Source: Phaeodactylibacter sp. (GTDB lineage: Bacteria > Bacteroidota > Bacteroidia > Chitinophagales > Saprospiraceae). Taken from it: a DNA stretch of 64,000 nucleotides. This document shows positions 63,770-64,000 of this stretch, piece after piece; the stretch's first letter is position 1, and every line of letters begins with the position of its first letter. A model generated the notes under the pieces. That model saw only the letters and a program-made list of their open reading frames with translations, ran no database searches and was not told where the DNA came from. A program made the position numbers and the translations under genes. Where the stretch lies: the NCBI RefSeq assembly GCF_022763345.1, contig NZ_JALEGS010000055.1, forward strand, positions 1 through 64,000, given 5' to 3'.

Positions 63770-64000
63770 TTATTGCGGTTCAATGCGGACTTCCACCCGG
63801 CGGTTCTGATAGCGTCCCTCCTCGGTAGCGTTGGAAGCCACGGGTAAGGCATCGCCTTTGGAATCCGTGGTAAGCTGTGATTCAGGGACACCAGCGTTTA
63901 CCAAAAATTGCTTTACGGCTTCTGCTCTGGCCAGTCCCAAACCAACATTCTTCTCTGCTGAACCCGTATTGTCGGTATGCCCGGTAATCCGCACCCGTTG
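63770..64000 (-). CDS. OmpA-family protein, C-terminal end (5' end outside window)
   Basis: 76 residues are visible up to the stop at 63770. They carry the OmpA-like peptidoglycan-binding domain: RITGHTDNTGSAEKNVGLGLARA, then RYQNRRVEVRIEPQ (both in part). The start lies beyond the right edge; the GTG at 63994 is only an internal codon. It is 26 bp upstream of the HhH gene and probably co-transcribed. Confidence 0.88.
   Translation of the reverse strand, partial: QRVRITGHTDNTGSAEKNVGLGLARAEAVKQFLVNAGVPESQLTTDSKGDALPVASNATEEGRYQNRRVEVRIEPQ

Noticed and set aside
1..64000. CRISPR array, rRNA or tRNA genes
   Set aside because: No regularly spaced identical repeats and no tRNA-like T-loop/acceptor pairing or rRNA-like sequence was seen in the intergenic regions. 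An automated tRNA search was not possible.

Overview
The window looks like a chromosome segment of a marine-type Bacteroidota, most likely class Saprospiria (Lewinella/Phaeodactylibacter-like). This rests on four things: -7 boxes of the TAnnTTTG type with few Shine-Dalgarno sequences; very large secreted PKD/HYR-repeat and WG-repeat proteins; a Lacal_2735-type small protein; and a mix of moderate-GC core genes with AT-richer accessory islands. The genus is inferred by style only.

Layout. 1-5.6 kb: the 5' part of a giant secreted repeat protein (minus strand, runs off the left edge), then 1 kb of non-coding DNA with repeated palindromic motifs. 6.6-16.1 kb: a small conserved protein, sucC, a DUF4442 protein, topA, a WG-repeat protein and a TM2/TPR/SHOCT protein. 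16.1-25.3 kb (minus): an outer-membrane barrel plus 1043-aa TPR pair, then a tight lolD-like / DUF389 / pncA / rocD operon. 25.5-30.5 kb: a lipoprotein, a truncated IS200/IS605 transposase, a secreted protein, an MscS channel and a sodium:solute symporter with a possible 5' attenuator.

31.1-35.4 kb (plus) holds the most striking system: a compact four-gene operon encoding a stand-alone carrier protein, a proline-type adenylation enzyme, an acyl-CoA-dehydrogenase-like oxidase and a flavin-dependent halogenase. This is the gene set that makes (halo)pyrrolyl-2-carboxyl-S-carrier protein from L-proline (PltL/PltF/PltE/PltA of pyoluteorin; Bmp1-4 of marine bromopyrroles). No PKS, NRPS condensation domain or thioesterase lies beside it. 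A 32-bp near-perfect palindrome sits just upstream of the first gene.

35.9-55.6 kb is a surface-polysaccharide locus. It holds a GT-C-like membrane protein, a sulfotransferase-glycosyltransferase fusion, two paralogous glycosyltransferases of an unusual family, three more sulfotransferases, a GT8 enzyme, a Wzm/Wzt ABC exporter, two MBOAT acyltransferases with SGNH partners, and a lipoprotein sulfatase. Together they suggest an ABC-exported polymer that is sulfated and acylated, then trimmed outside. A glycosyltransferase+sulfotransferase module occurs twice, in opposite orientations.

55.9-64 kb: a FucP-type sugar transporter and ROK regulator, yidC, an aminotransferase with a palindrome over its predicted transcription start, a lipoprotein, a membrane-anchored HhH protein and the C-terminus of an OmpA-family protein. 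No rRNA, tRNA or CRISPR array was seen.
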